Assembly: GCA_903907855.1 (NCBI GenBank)
Contig: CAIVPT010000089.1
Coordinates: 1-46,379 of the forward strand
Origin: an uncultured Synechococcaceae cyanobacterium
GTDB taxonomy: Bacteria > Cyanobacteriota > Cyanobacteriia > PCC-6307 > Cyanobiaceae
Direction of reading: 5' to 3'
Length of the DNA: 46,379 nt
The position numbers and the translations under genes were made by a program. This document shows positions 13,572-22,045 of this stretch, piece after piece. Each line of letters opens with the position of its first letter. The first letter of the stretch is position 1. The notes beneath the pieces were generated by a model. That model searched no databases, was not told where the DNA came from, and was given only the letters and a program-made list of their open reading frames with translations.

Positions 13572-13999
13572 GGAAAGCGGGACGTAAGCCGGGTTCTGTT
13601 CCCGCCCGGAGCGCCCAGGGGCGACGGGGGGGGTGGTCATCTGTCTGGGACCGCCGTCTCCGACGGCCTCAAGCGGCTCTCTACGGGGGTGGGGCGGGAA
13701 TTCGGCCAACCCGTGCCCCTCCCTGAATCCGTGGCCTTGCTCCCAGCCGGGGTTTACCGAGCCGGCACCTCTCGATGCCGCTGGTGCGCTCTTACCGCAC
13801 CCTTGCACCCTTGCCTGTGCGGTGGGCAGAGCCCACGGCCATCGGCGGTGTGTTTCTGTGGCACTGTCCTCACGGTCACCCGCACTGGGCGTTACCCAGC
13901 AGGCCTGGCCGTTCGGGAGCCCGGACTTTCCTCAACCGGTAGCCCTGAGCGGACCTGAGCCCGTCCCTGGCGCGGTCGCGACCACCTCGCCCACTTTCC
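13572..13999 (-). ncRNA. rnpB: RNase P RNA, cyanobacterial type A
   Basis: Read on the minus strand, the transcript contains the P4 hallmark GAGGAAAGTCCGGGCTCC near its 5' end, the GACCGTGAGGACAGTGCCAC region, and the 3' hallmark AGAACCCGGCTTACG. The ends were set by helix P1: GGAAAGTGGG (13999-13990) pairs along ten positions with CCCGCTTTCC (13581-13572), allowing one G-U. Length is about 428 nt. It is the catalytic RNA that matures tRNA 5' ends. Open frames across it on both strands are fortuitous. Confidence 0.95.
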
Positions 14000-14005
14000 A
14001 CGTCC

Positions 14006-14011
14006 AATCTA
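14006..14011 (-). promoter_or_regulatory. Probable -10 box of rnpB
   Basis: TAGATT on the minus strand lies six bases before the P1-defined 5' end of RNase P RNA, the correct spacing for a -10 element. No good -35 is visible. The start site is inferred from RNA structure, not measured. Confidence 0.45.
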
Positions 14012-14075
14012 CGGGGCGGCTTGATGGCGGGCCTGGCGGCCAGGACAAGCAAGTCGGCCCAAGGCCGCAGCCAGC

Positions 14076-14097
14076 AAAAAGCCCCCATCCAGGGGGC
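14076..14097 (-). terminator. Rho-independent terminator of the PEP-CTERM-like gene
   Basis: On the minus strand GCCCCC-TGGAT-GGGGGC is followed by TTTTT, 35 bp after the stop of the secreted-protein gene and before rnpB. It insulates rnpB from read-through. Confidence 0.85.
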
Positions 14098-14131
14098 AAA
14101 AGAACGGCGCTGGCGCCAGGTGGGAAGCGAA

Positions 14132-14791
14132 TCAGGCCCTGGCCTGGGCCCGGCGGCGCAGCCTGCGGGAGAAACCGAAGGCGGCACCGGCGCCCAACAG
14201 TGGCAGGGGTGCGGGCACCTCACTGGGCTTCGGATCGAAGGCCAGGTTCTGGAAGGTGGAGGCGAAGTAGAAGTTCCGGCCGTCGCTGGAGAGGTATTCG
14301 GTGCCCTGCTTGTCGCCGTTGTTGTTGCCGATGAAGGCGAGCTGAACGCCATCCCCATCCACCAAGGTGTTGCTGGGAGAGGCATCGATCTGGTAGCGGA
14401 TCCAGATCGAGGCGCCCACGGGAGCGGTCACTTGCACCACGCTGCCTGGGTTGTAGGCGGGTGAGGTATTGGTGAACAGCTGCGCATCCATCGGGATGAA
14501 GCTGGCGGCGTTGAAGTTGGTGCCGGGATTGGTTTTCGAGTAGGCGATCGAGGTGATTGTCTGCGGCTGCGCATTGCTGGAGGTTGCCGCGGCCTGCATG
14601 AACTTCAACTGGCTGGGATTATCCAGAGAAAGTTGGCGAATAACCTGGGAATCGCTGCTCGGGCTGAAGAGCGTGCAGGGGGTAGGGGCTCCTCCTGGCA
14701 AGCAGAGGGCCTTGGCCTCAGGGGCCGCCCAAGAGGCGCCCAAGCCGAGGGCGCTCGAAGCGAGGAGTGCGGCGAGGGTGGCTCTTTTCAC
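14132..14791 (-). CDS. Secreted protein with PEP-CTERM-like C-terminal sorting signal
   Basis: The protein is about 219 residues if started at the GTG at 14791, which places a typical signal peptide at the N-terminus (KRATLAALLASSALGLGASWA, cleavage near AAPEA). An ATG at 14848 would add 19 residues before the positive region. The middle is Asn/Ser/Thr-rich and beta-like, with GDGVQLAFIGNNNGD. The C-terminus has the short PEP-CTERM form EVPAPLPLLGAGAAFGFSRR: a Pro motif, a hydrophobic helix, then an Arg cluster. Family knowledge: such tails are cut and anchored by exosortases in exopolysaccharide-producing bacteria. The passenger function is unknown. It has its own terminator. Confidence 0.7.
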   Translation of the reverse strand: MKRATLAALLASSALGLGASWAAPEAKALCLPGGAPTPCTLFSPSSDSQVIRQLSLDNPSQLKFMQAAATSSNAQPQTITSIAYSKTNPGTNFNAASFIPMDAQLFTNTSPAYNPGSVVQVTAPVGASIWIRYQIDASPSNTLVDGDGVQLAFIGNNNGDKQGTEYLSSDGRNFYFASTFQNLAFDPKPSEVPAPLPLLGAGAAFGFSRRLRRRAQARA

Positions 14792-14848
14792 GGGGCGTTC
14801 GGTGAAACTCAGAGAGGAATTGATCCATGCACTTTCTAGCCGCCCCAC

Positions 14849-15132
14849 ACGGCATGCGATTAGTCCCCCAGGGAGGGAAAGGCATGGCTTGGCGAATTAT
14901 TGCAGCAGTATTCGACTTGCTTCGTTAATTCTTTTTAGATGTGCTTTCATCCCTTCGGAGCAGCAGAATCCAGTGGTGAACAGAATCTCACCAATAAAAA
15001 AGCGGCGATGCTTCGCAAGGCATCGCCGCTACCGGCCTCTTCTTTTGCGAGATAGTGACCAAATGAGATCAGGCCTGCGCTGGGGAGCCTCCGTCAGGGA
15101 GGGACCACAGCGCCGCGGGGGCCGAGGCGACC
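14849..15132. other. AT-richer intergenic region
   Basis: This 284-bp stretch separates two minus-strand genes. It is richer in A+T than its surroundings between ~14890 and 15000, consistent with promoters for the secreted-protein gene, and it holds the terminator at 14995-15030. No gene or RNA family is recognised. Confidence 0.5.
14995..15030 (-). terminator. Strong rho-independent terminator
   Basis: A perfect 11-bp stem (agcggcgatgc / gcatcgccgct) with an 8-nt loop is followed on the minus strand by a run of T. It lies about 100 bp after the stop of the HpsJ-like membrane protein gene. Confidence 0.88.
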
Positions 15133-15837
15133 TCAGTAGCGAACAATTCGATCGAGGAGGGAGAGTTCTTTATCCCCCGCCTTGCCCAGGCCGGCAAAAC
15201 CGAAGGCGTAGCAGGCGCTGATCAGACCATCGCGGATCCAGCTCGGCACGCCCTCGAGGATGCGGACCCGGTTGCGCTCGGCGATGCCGGCCTCGATCCT
15301 GCGGAGCTGGGGTTCCAGCTGCTCCAGCAGGCGGGTGCGCACCACCGGGAAGCGGTCCCCGAAGCTGCGTTCGCGCATCGAGGGAGCTCCTGGCAGGGCG
15401 CTGATGGCCTGGCGCAGCTTCTCCTCCGTGTCCGCATTGCGGACGGACTGAATGGTGCGGGTGATGGACTGCAGGGCGAGGCGCTCCTGGCTGGTGGCAC
15501 TGCGGGCCACCCCAAGGGCGGCCTGGGTTTGCAGCGGGATCAGCCACAGGTAACCGAGCGCCGCCAGCAGGCAGAGGCGCCGGAACAAGCGCAGCCATTG
15601 GGCCAGCGGCGGCAGCTCGCTGTCGAGCTGTAGGGCGATCAGCATCATCAAGGCGCCCACCAGCGGGAAGCTGGCCCCGCCGCGCAGTTGGCCGCAGAGC
15701 TCAAATCGCCATTGGGGGTTGGCCAGGGCCAGCGGAAAGATGGCGAAAAGCACGCTAAAAACGAAGACAAGAATCAGGGATATGCCTGACCACAGCAGAA
15801 TCTTGGCGGCTTCGTGGCGATTGATGCTGGACTCCAT
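15133..15837 (-). CDS. HpsJ-like membrane protein
   Basis: This 234-residue protein has four hydrophobic helices in its first half (LLWSGISLILVFVFSVLFAI; a second around FPLVGALMMLIAL; a third around LCLLAALGYLWLI; and a weak C-terminal one near LISACYAFGFAGLG). A polar, Arg/Glu-rich, probably cytoplasmic or coiled segment lies between ~115 and 200. The start RHEAAKILLWSG and overall plan recall HpsJ-type proteins linked to cyanobacterial polysaccharide secretion and exosortases. The assignment is tentative. It neighbours the PEP-CTERM-like gene on the same strand, which agrees with an exosortase/EPS connection, though a strong terminator separates them. Confidence 0.5.
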   Translation of the reverse strand: MESSINRHEAAKILLWSGISLILVFVFSVLFAIFPLALANPQWRFELCGQLRGGASFPLVGALMMLIALQLDSELPPLAQWLRLFRRLCLLAALGYLWLIPLQTQAALGVARSATSQERLALQSITRTIQSVRNADTEEKLRQAISALPGAPSMRERSFGDRFPVVRTRLLEQLEPQLRRIEAGIAERNRVRILEGVPSWIRDGLISACYAFGFAGLGKAGDKELSLLDRIVRY

Positions 15838-15988
15838 TGTGGCCAGACGGGGGTGGGTGGGCGTGTTTTAGTGCCAATCCTGCCTACCTGGGCAGCCGGT
15901 CTGGCTTTGTCCTCGTTGGCGGGCAAAGAATCCGCGAGCTGGCATGAAACAATGACTTTGACTCCCCGTTGAGGCAGGGGGCGCTTCG

Positions 15989-16062
15989 GGGGCTGTAGCT
16001 CAGCCGGATAGAGCGGCGGTTTCCTAAACCGCAGGTCGTGGGTTCGAGTCCCGCCAGCCCCG
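15989..16062 (+). tRNA. trnR-CCU: tRNA-Arg (anticodon CCT)
   Basis: A 74-nt cloverleaf: acceptor GGGGCTG / CAGCCCC with discriminator G, D-stem GCTC / GAGC, anticodon stem GCGGT / ACCGC with loop TTCCTAA (CCT at 34-36), and T-arm GTGGG-TTCGAGT-CCCGC. CCA is not encoded. It reads the AGG arginine codon, rare in a GC-rich genome. Confidence 0.97.
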
Positions 16063-16180
16063 TGACCCCATCCGCAGGGAGCTCCCCCAATGCCCCGGCA
16101 TGACCGTAGCCAACGCTACCAATGGGGTGCTTCCGATCCGGGCCACCGCCGCTAGCGTGGCGGCAGTCGTCGCCATCCGG

Positions 16181-16525
16181 ATGACCCAGCTTCACGACCT
16201 GCGCCTCCGCCTGCTGGTGCAGCAGGAGAGCGAGCGGATCGCCGACAGCCAGCCCGACGAGCTCGATCTCTCCGTGGTTCAGGCCCGCTGCCTCTGCTGG
16301 CTCGCCCTGCTGGCCGAAGCCCACGAGGAGCAGGCTACGGACGCGGAACGCCGGGGCGACGTGGAGCAGGCCATGGGCTGGTTTGCCGATTCAATGCGGC
16401 TCCGGGATGTGATCCAGGTGGTCAGCTCGATCGAGATCCCCCTGCCGGCGGCGCTGGACGGCCCCGAATCCTCCGATGGCGATCCGCACGACCCCGCCGG
16501 CGACTGGGGCCCCCGGGCCGCCTGA
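16181..16525 (+). CDS. Conserved-looking small helical protein of unknown function
   Basis: Started at the ATG at 16181 (MTQLHDLRLRLLVQQ), this is a 114-residue, mostly helical acidic protein. An earlier ATG at 16100 adds a low-complexity stretch and is less likely. The core runs from RLLVQQESERIADSQPDEL to MGWFADSMRLRDV, with a Cys pair (ARCLCWLALLAEAHEEQ) and a TPR-like alternation of helices. I do not recognise the family. It is followed on the same strand by another small hypothetical that may overlap it. Confidence 0.6.
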   Translation: MTQLHDLRLRLLVQQESERIADSQPDELDLSVVQARCLCWLALLAEAHEEQATDAERRGDVEQAMGWFADSMRLRDVIQVVSSIEIPLPAALDGPESSDGDPHDPAGDWGPRAA

Positions 16526-16592
16526 GCCCCCTGGCCCGGCCCCGGTCGAGGCCCCGGCCGACCCCCACTCCCCCGCTGCGGCGTCTGGTGCC

Positions 16593-17108
16593 ATGATGGC
16601 TGCAAACGACCAAGGGACTGCGGTGCCCGAAGAGCCCTGTCAATGCCCTGATTGCCAGCGTTTCTATCGGGAACACGACCGATTGATCCGCGAGAATCCG
16701 AGCCTGCGCCACCAGCAGGAGCTGAACTGGGCTGCGCTGCAGTCGTTCCGCACCCTCGCCGGCCGCGTTCTTGAAGAACTGCAGAAGCAGTACGGCGACG
16801 GCGACTCACCGCCTCCCCTGGCCGAGGTCGGTGGGAAGGCCCCCGCCCCGAGCCCGACCTCAGCCCCGGCACCAGCTGCGGAATCGGATGCGATCCAGCA
16901 GGCGATGTCTGATCTGGAAAACATCAACGCCCACCTGTTCTCCATCGAGGCGCTCATGGAGCGCATCTTTGACGTGCGGGTGCCCGAGGAGGTGGAGCAG
17001 AAGTTCCGGGAGGTGGCCGGCGAGCTCGCTCCGGATCCCCTCAACGCCGATCGGCTCCGTCTCAACCGCCTCCTGCACCAGACCCCCGACCTGCCGGATC
17101 GCAGCTGA
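16593..17108 (+). CDS. Unknown protein with N-terminal Cys cluster and coiled helices
   Basis: From ATG 16593 the product has 171 residues; an ATG at 16476 would add a Pro/Ala-rich leader overlapping the upstream gene by 50 bp. The N-terminal CQCPDCQRFYREHDRLIREN looks like a small metal-binding knuckle (CxCxxC). A helix (LNWAALQSFRTLAGRVLEEL), a Pro/Ala-rich linker, and a helical C-terminal half (DLENINAHLFSIEALMERIF, EEVEQKFREVAGEL) follow. No known family is assigned. It ends 20 bp before the convergent glgP stop. Confidence 0.6.
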   Translation: MMAANDQGTAVPEEPCQCPDCQRFYREHDRLIRENPSLRHQQELNWAALQSFRTLAGRVLEELQKQYGDGDSPPPLAEVGGKAPAPSPTSAPAPAAESDAIQQAMSDLENINAHLFSIEALMERIFDVRVPEEVEQKFREVAGELAPDPLNADRLRLNRLLHQTPDLPDRS

Positions 17109-17128
17109 ATCGGGGGCCTCGGGGGCCC

Positions 17129-19651
17129 TCAGTCGAGCTCGCAGGTGATGGTGACGGGGAACTCCTCGGCCTTCCAGATCCTCTGGGCGTACTCGTGGAT
17201 AGAGCGGTCGGAGGAGAAGAAGCCGGTGCGAGCTGTGTTGAGCAGCGACATGCGGTTCCAGCCCCGACGGTCGGCCCAGGCCCTGGACACGTCGTCCTGG
17301 GCGCGCAGGTAGTCGTGGAAGTCAGCGAGCACGAAGAAGGGGTCGTTGCCGGTTAGGTTCTGGAGCAGCGGCCGGAAGATATCGGTGTCGCCATTGCTGA
17401 AGTGCCCCTGCTCGATCAGCCGCAGCACTTCGGGCAACTCGGGGATGGTGTGGATGAGCTCCCAGGGCCGGTAGCCCTCGTGATGCAGGGCAACAATCTC
17501 CTCGGTGGTCTTGCCGAACAGGAAGAAGTTTTCGGCACCCACCTGCTCACGGATCTCCACATTGGCCCCATCCAGGGTGCCAATGGTGAGCGCGCCATTC
17601 ATGGCGAACTTCATGTTGCCCGTGCCGGAGGCCTCCTTGCCCGCGGTGGAAATCTGCTCGGAGAGATCGGCCGCCGGGTACACGCGCTCGCCAAGCTTGA
17701 CGTTGTAATCCGGCAGGAACACCACCCGCAGCAGCCCCTCCATATCGGGGTCGGCATTCACGGTTTCCGCGATGCCGTTGATGAAGCGGATGATCAGCTT
17801 GGCCATCATGTAACCGGGCGCCGCCTTACCGCCGAAGATCACAGTCCGGGGTGCCATGCCCTCGGTGAGGCCGTTCTTGATCCGCAGGTACTGGGCCACC
17901 ACCTGCAGGGCATTGAGGTGCTGGCGCTTGTACTCATGGATCCGCTTCACCTGGATGTCAAACAACGAGGCGGGATCCACCAGCACGCCGGTGTGGCGAT
18001 GGATGTAACTGGTGAGGTGGCGCTTGACCGCCAGCTTCATCTCGCCCCAGCGCTCCAGGAAGGCGTTGTCATCGGCGAATTGCTCCAGCTTGCGCAGCTG
18101 GTCGAGGTCGCGCACCCAGCCATCGCCAATCGTTTCCCCCAGCAGCTGGGCAAGCTTGGGGTTGGCCAGGGCCACCCAGCGGCGCGGTGTGACGCCATTG
18201 GTGACGTTGGTGAACTTCTCCGGCCAGAGGGCGGCAAACTCAGGGAAGAGATCGGTGCGCACCAAGGCGCTGTGCAGCGCCGCCACCCCGTTGACATGGT
18301 GGGAGGCCACGGTGGCGAGATGGGCCATGCGAACGGCGCGGGAGCCATCCTCATCGATAATCGATACCTTTCGCAGGATCTGCTCATTGCCCGGGTAGCG
18401 AATGCGCACCTGCTGCAGAAAGCGGCGATTGATCTCGTAGATAATCTCCAGGTGGCGTGGCAGCAGGTTGCCAAACAGATCGAGCCCCCACTTCTCCAGC
18501 GCCTCCGGCAACAGGGTGCGGTTGGTGTAGGCGAGTGAACGGGTTGTGATGTCCCAGGCCTGCTCCCAATCCAGGTTCTTGTCGTCGAGCAGCAGGCGCA
18601 TCAGCTCAGCCACCGCAATCGAGGGGTGGGTGTCGTTGAGCTGCACCGCCCAGTGATCCGGGAAATCCTGCACCGGAATACCGCGCAGATCCAGGCTGCG
18701 CAGCATGTCTTGCAGCGAGCAGGAAACAAAGAAATGCTGTTGCTTCAGACGCAGCCGCCTACCCTCATCGGTGCCATCATTTGGATAGAGCACTTTCGAC
18801 AGGGTTTCGCTCCCCACCTTCTCCTCCACGGCGCCGTAGTAATCGCCGATATTGAAGGCGTAGAAGTCGAATGATTCGGTGGCATCGGCCCGCCACAGCC
18901 GCAGCCGATCACAGGTATTCACCCGATACCCGAGCACGGGCACGTCATGGGGAACGCCGATGGCATGCTCCGCGGGAATCCAGCGCACCCGGTAGCGGCC
19001 GTTGTCATCGCGGTAGCTCTCGGTGCGGCCGCCGAAACCCACGAAACAGGCCTGGTCGGGATGGGGGATCTCCCAGGGCCAACCCGACTTCAGCCATTTG
19101 TCGGTGATCTCCACCTGCCAGCCGTCGCGGATCAGCTGATCGAAGATGCCGAATTCATAGCGGATGCCATAGCCGGTGGCTGGGATCTGCAGCGACGCCA
19201 GCGATTCCAGGTAGCAGGCCGCCAACCTGCCCAGACCACCGTTGCCCAGCCCCGGCTCCTCCTCCACATCGAGGATCTCGTCGATGTCGTTGATGCCGAA
19301 GCGCCGCAGCGCCTCGGCGGCCTCCTCCTGGATCCCGAGCATCAGCAGGTTGTTGTTCAGCTGCGGGCCGATCAGGAACTCAGCCGACAGGTAGGCCACC
19401 ACCCGGGTGGGGGTGGCATTGATCGCCTCGATTCCCGCCAGGTAGCGGGTCATCAGCCGGTCACGCACCGCATAGCTCAGCGCCATGTACAGGTCGTGGC
19501 GGCTGGCGGTGGGGGCGAGCTTGCCGAGGGTATAGAAGAGGTGTTCGGTCATGCCGTCGAACACATCGGCCGCCTGCAGACCGCTGCGGTCCGCATCCGC
19601 GTAACAGCCAGGGGTGGGGAGCCGCAGGTTGAGCGGGGGATGGTCGGTCAT
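17129..19651 (-). CDS. glgP: Glycogen phosphorylase
   Basis: GlgP releases glucose-1-phosphate from glycogen, using pyridoxal phosphate. The 840-residue length is standard. Motifs include the N-terminal LYMALSYAVRDRL and AEFLIGPQL, GNGGLGRLAACYLESLA, and the PLP-lysine region EASGTGNMKFAMNGAL followed by TIGTLDGANVEI. No N-terminal regulatory extension like that of animal enzymes is evident. It is convergent with the small hypothetical at 16593 and divergent from the antiporter, with 140 bp between start codons for both promoters. Confidence 0.97.
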   Translation of the reverse strand: MTDHPPLNLRLPTPGCYADADRSGLQAADVFDGMTEHLFYTLGKLAPTASRHDLYMALSYAVRDRLMTRYLAGIEAINATPTRVVAYLSAEFLIGPQLNNNLLMLGIQEEAAEALRRFGINDIDEILDVEEEPGLGNGGLGRLAACYLESLASLQIPATGYGIRYEFGIFDQLIRDGWQVEITDKWLKSGWPWEIPHPDQACFVGFGGRTESYRDDNGRYRVRWIPAEHAIGVPHDVPVLGYRVNTCDRLRLWRADATESFDFYAFNIGDYYGAVEEKVGSETLSKVLYPNDGTDEGRRLRLKQQHFFVSCSLQDMLRSLDLRGIPVQDFPDHWAVQLNDTHPSIAVAELMRLLLDDKNLDWEQAWDITTRSLAYTNRTLLPEALEKWGLDLFGNLLPRHLEIIYEINRRFLQQVRIRYPGNEQILRKVSIIDEDGSRAVRMAHLATVASHHVNGVAALHSALVRTDLFPEFAALWPEKFTNVTNGVTPRRWVALANPKLAQLLGETIGDGWVRDLDQLRKLEQFADDNAFLERWGEMKLAVKRHLTSYIHRHTGVLVDPASLFDIQVKRIHEYKRQHLNALQVVAQYLRIKNGLTEGMAPRTVIFGGKAAPGYMMAKLIIRFINGIAETVNADPDMEGLLRVVFLPDYNVKLGERVYPAADLSEQISTAGKEASGTGNMKFAMNGALTIGTLDGANVEIREQVGAENFFLFGKTTEEIVALHHEGYRPWELIHTIPELPEVLRLIEQGHFSNGDTDIFRPLLQNLTGNDPFFVLADFHDYLRAQDDVSRAWADRRGWNRMSLLNTARTGFFSSDRSIHEYAQRIWKAEEFPVTITCELD

Positions 19652-19791
19652 GGCGGGGGCGCACGGCTCGGGGGAGGGGAACAGCCCTCCGCTGGAACGG
19701 TAGCCAGGGATGCGCAGCCGCCCAGACCCGTCCTCAGGGAACGGTCACCACAGCGGAGGGGGCCTAGGTTCGCCCCTACGCGCCCGTGGCC

Positions 19792-21129
19792 ATGTTTCCC
19801 CCCCTGCTCCTTGAGATCGGCAACCATTCCGTGGAGGTGGCGGAAGTCCTGATCCAGGTGGGGCGCTTCCTGGTGCTGTTCATCGCCGCCCGCCTGATGG
19901 CCGAGCTGATGGTGCGCCTCTCCCTACCCACGATCCTCGGGGAACTGCTGGCCGGGGTGCTGATCGGCGTGAGCGGCTTGCACTTTCTGCTCCCTCCAGA
20001 AACCGGTGCCGAGATCAACCACCGCCTGCTGGCCCTGGTGGGCTCCCTCTCCGGCGTCCCCCCCGCCCAGGTGCAGGACCTCTACAACGAGAACTTCTCG
20101 GGGCTGCAGCAGGTCTCCCTGCTGGGCCTCTACGCCCTGCTCTTCCTCACCGGGCTGGAGAGCGAGATCGATGAACTGATGGCGGTGGGCCTGCAGGCCA
20201 CCACCGTGGCGGTGACCGGCGTGGTACTGCCCTTCGCCCTTGGCACCCTCGGCCTCTACTACCTCTTTCACCTGCCGCTGTTCCTGGCGATCTTCGCCGG
20301 CGCCGCCATGACCGCCACCAGCATTGGCATCACCGCCAGCGTGTTCGGGGAACTGGGCTACCTCAAGACCCGGGAGGGCCAGATCGTGATCGGCGCCGCG
20401 GTGCTCGATGACATCCTCGGCATCGTGATCCTGGCGGTGGTGGTAGCCCTCGCCGGCGGCGATGGCCTCTCCGCCGGGCCGATCCTGCGGCTGCTGGGGG
20501 CCGCGGTGGTGTTCGTGGCGGTGGCCCTGTTCCTCAGCCGCACCGCCGCCCCCGCCTTCGACTGGGTCATCGACAACCTGCGGGCGCCCGGCGAGGTACC
20601 GGTGGCCGCTTTCGTGGTGCTCAGCCTCTGCTGCTTCGCTGCCCAGGCGATCGGCCTGGAGGCCGCCCTGGGGGCCTTCGCCGCCGGCCTGATCCTCAGC
20701 GCCTCCCGCCACACCGAGGCGATCCAGGAAACCGTCAAACCGCTGGTGGCCCTCTTCGCCACCGTCTTTTTCGTGCTGATCGGCACCGGCATGGATCTCT
20801 CGGTGCTCAATCCGCTGGATCCGGCCAACCGTGAAGGGCTGGTGGTGGCCCTCTTCCTCTTGGTGGTGGCCATCGTCGGCAAGGTGGCCGCGGGCTGGGG
20901 ATACCTCAGCAGCCAGCCCACCGACCGCCTGCTGGTGGGGCTCGGGATGCTGCCCCGCGGCGAGGTGGGCCTGATCTTCCTGGGCCTTGGCACCCAGGCC
21001 GGCCTTCTGACGCCCTCCCTGGAGGCGGCGATCCTGTTGATGGTGATCGGCACCACCTTCCTGGCGCCCCTGCTGCTCAGACTGCTGCTCTCCAGCCGCG
21101 AACGCACCGTTGCCGACCCCACCGCCTGA
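19792..21129 (+). CDS. CPA2-family cation:proton antiporter
   Basis: This ~445-residue polytopic membrane protein has around twelve hydrophobic segments. Diagnostic pieces are LPTILGELLAGVLIG near the N-terminus, FLTGLESEIDEL, the ion-binding double Asp in GAAVLDDILGIVIL, and GEVGLIFLGLGTQAGLL near the C-terminus. The family (Kef/NhaS3-like) exchanges Na+ or K+ for H+ across plasma or thylakoid membrane. It lacks a KTN/TrkA nucleotide-binding tail. The ATG at 19792 is preferred to an in-frame GTG two codons earlier. The downstream methyltransferase-like gene overlaps its end. Confidence 0.9.
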   Translation: MFPPLLLEIGNHSVEVAEVLIQVGRFLVLFIAARLMAELMVRLSLPTILGELLAGVLIGVSGLHFLLPPETGAEINHRLLALVGSLSGVPPAQVQDLYNENFSGLQQVSLLGLYALLFLTGLESEIDELMAVGLQATTVAVTGVVLPFALGTLGLYYLFHLPLFLAIFAGAAMTATSIGITASVFGELGYLKTREGQIVIGAAVLDDILGIVILAVVVALAGGDGLSAGPILRLLGAAVVFVAVALFLSRTAAPAFDWVIDNLRAPGEVPVAAFVVLSLCCFAAQAIGLEAALGAFAAGLILSASRHTEAIQETVKPLVALFATVFFVLIGTGMDLSVLNPLDPANREGLVVALFLLVVAIVGKVAAGWGYLSSQPTDRLLVGLGMLPRGEVGLIFLGLGTQAGLLTPSLEAAILLMVIGTTFLAPLLLRLLLSSRERTVADPTA

Positions 21130-21658
21130 ACCGTCACTCCTGGCGCGCTGGGGTTTCAGCCGGGCCGGCTGGCTCGACAACCGCCGGGGCGAATGGTGGC
21201 TCGCCACCCAGGTCGCCCTGATCGCCGCCGTGGTTCTTGTGCCTGCGCTTCCCTCGCCAGGCTCCCTCGGGGTGGCCTGGCCGCTGGCCGCCCGCGTTGG
21301 CGGGGGCCTGCTTCTGGCGGCGGGCCTGGCGGAGGCGCTCCTGGCTCTGGTCGGCCTCGGGCCGAGCCTGACGCCCCTGCCGGAGCCGATGGCCGGCGCG
21401 CCCTTGATGCGCGAGGGCCTCTACCGGCGCTGCCGCCATCCCCTCTACCAGGCGATCCTGGTGTGCGCGCTGGGGGTGGTCCTGCTGCGGGGCAGCCTGC
21501 TGCACCTCACCCTGCTCCTGGCGTTGGCGGGGGTGCTGGGGGGCAAGGCACGGCGGGAAGAGCGCAGCCTGGAGCGCCTCCATCCCGACTACGGGGCCTA
21601 CCGGGCCGGCACCGCCGCCATCGTGCCTGGGCTCCCCTGGCTCGACTGGCGCGCTTGA
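21110..21658 (+). CDS. ICMT/PEMT-like membrane methyltransferase
   Basis: This is a ~182-residue protein with four or five hydrophobic helices. The C-terminal signature GLYRRCRHPLYQAILV and later EERSLERLHPDYGAYRA match isoprenylcysteine carboxyl methyltransferase / phospholipid methyltransferase-like proteins (RHPxY, then ExxL...YxxY). These use S-adenosylmethionine on lipid-embedded substrates; the bacterial substrate is generally unknown. The start is uncertain: a TTG at 21110 overlaps the antiporter by 20 bp. Overlap suggests cotranscription. Confidence 0.75.
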   Translation: MPTPPPEPSLLARWGFSRAGWLDNRRGEWWLATQVALIAAVVLVPALPSPGSLGVAWPLAARVGGGLLLAAGLAEALLALVGLGPSLTPLPEPMAGAPLMREGLYRRCRHPLYQAILVCALGVVLLRGSLLHLTLLLALAGVLGGKARREERSLERLHPDYGAYRAGTAAIVPGLPWLDWRA

Positions 21659-21669
21659 GCGCCGCTGTA

Positions 21670-21984
21670 TCAGGCGGGCGGATCGTCGTCGCGGCCAGCC
21701 ACGCTCCAGAACAGCCCCGCCAGCACCGCGATCAGCCCCAGGCTGGAGGCCCAGCCCGGCCCCAGCACCCAGCTCAGAACGACCTCACACCCCAGGCCCA
21801 CCGCCAGGGCCAGCGCCACGCCCGCCGCCACGAGCAGCAGCTGCTGGGTGGCCGGCGCCAGGGCTCCGGCGTCCAGGCCACGCTCCATCGGCGTGAGCAG
21901 GGCCGTGAGGGGCAGGGCGAGGGCCAGGGCCCACAGGGCGATGCCCGGCAGCAGGGGCATGAGGTCGGCGAGGGAGAGGGGCAT
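21670..21984 (-). CDS. Small three-helix membrane protein, unknown
   Basis: From the ATG at 21984 (MPLSLADLMPLLPGIALWAL) the product is 104 residues with three hydrophobic segments (LMPLLPGIALWALALALPL, LLLVAAGVALALAVGLGC, WASSLGLIAVLAGLFWSVAG) and an acidic tail. Longer upstream frame is a shadow of the divergent hydrolase gene. Function is unknown. It converges on the methyltransferase-like gene (11 bp between stops). Confidence 0.65.
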   Translation of the reverse strand: MPLSLADLMPLLPGIALWALALALPLTALLTPMERGLDAGALAPATQQLLLVAAGVALALAVGLGCEVVLSWVLGPGWASSLGLIAVLAGLFWSVAGRDDDPPA

Positions 21985-22045
21985 CGGCGCGCCGGGCTGG
22001 TTCCCTAGCATCCCGCAACCTTCCTGCCGCCACCGGCCCCCGCCG

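Noticed and set aside
12121-13587. A 488-codon plus-strand frame
   Set aside because: Runs across rimM, ndhS and rnc in the wrong frame or strand; the real genes account for the region.
13515-14385. Several open frames over the RNase P RNA
   Set aside because: The region is a structured RNA with matching P1 ends and hallmark sequences; the frames are incidental.
15884-16324. A 146-codon minus-strand open frame
   Set aside because: It reads antisense through the tRNA-Arg gene (giving the typical spurious GLEPTTCGLGNRRS run) and the following plus-strand gene.
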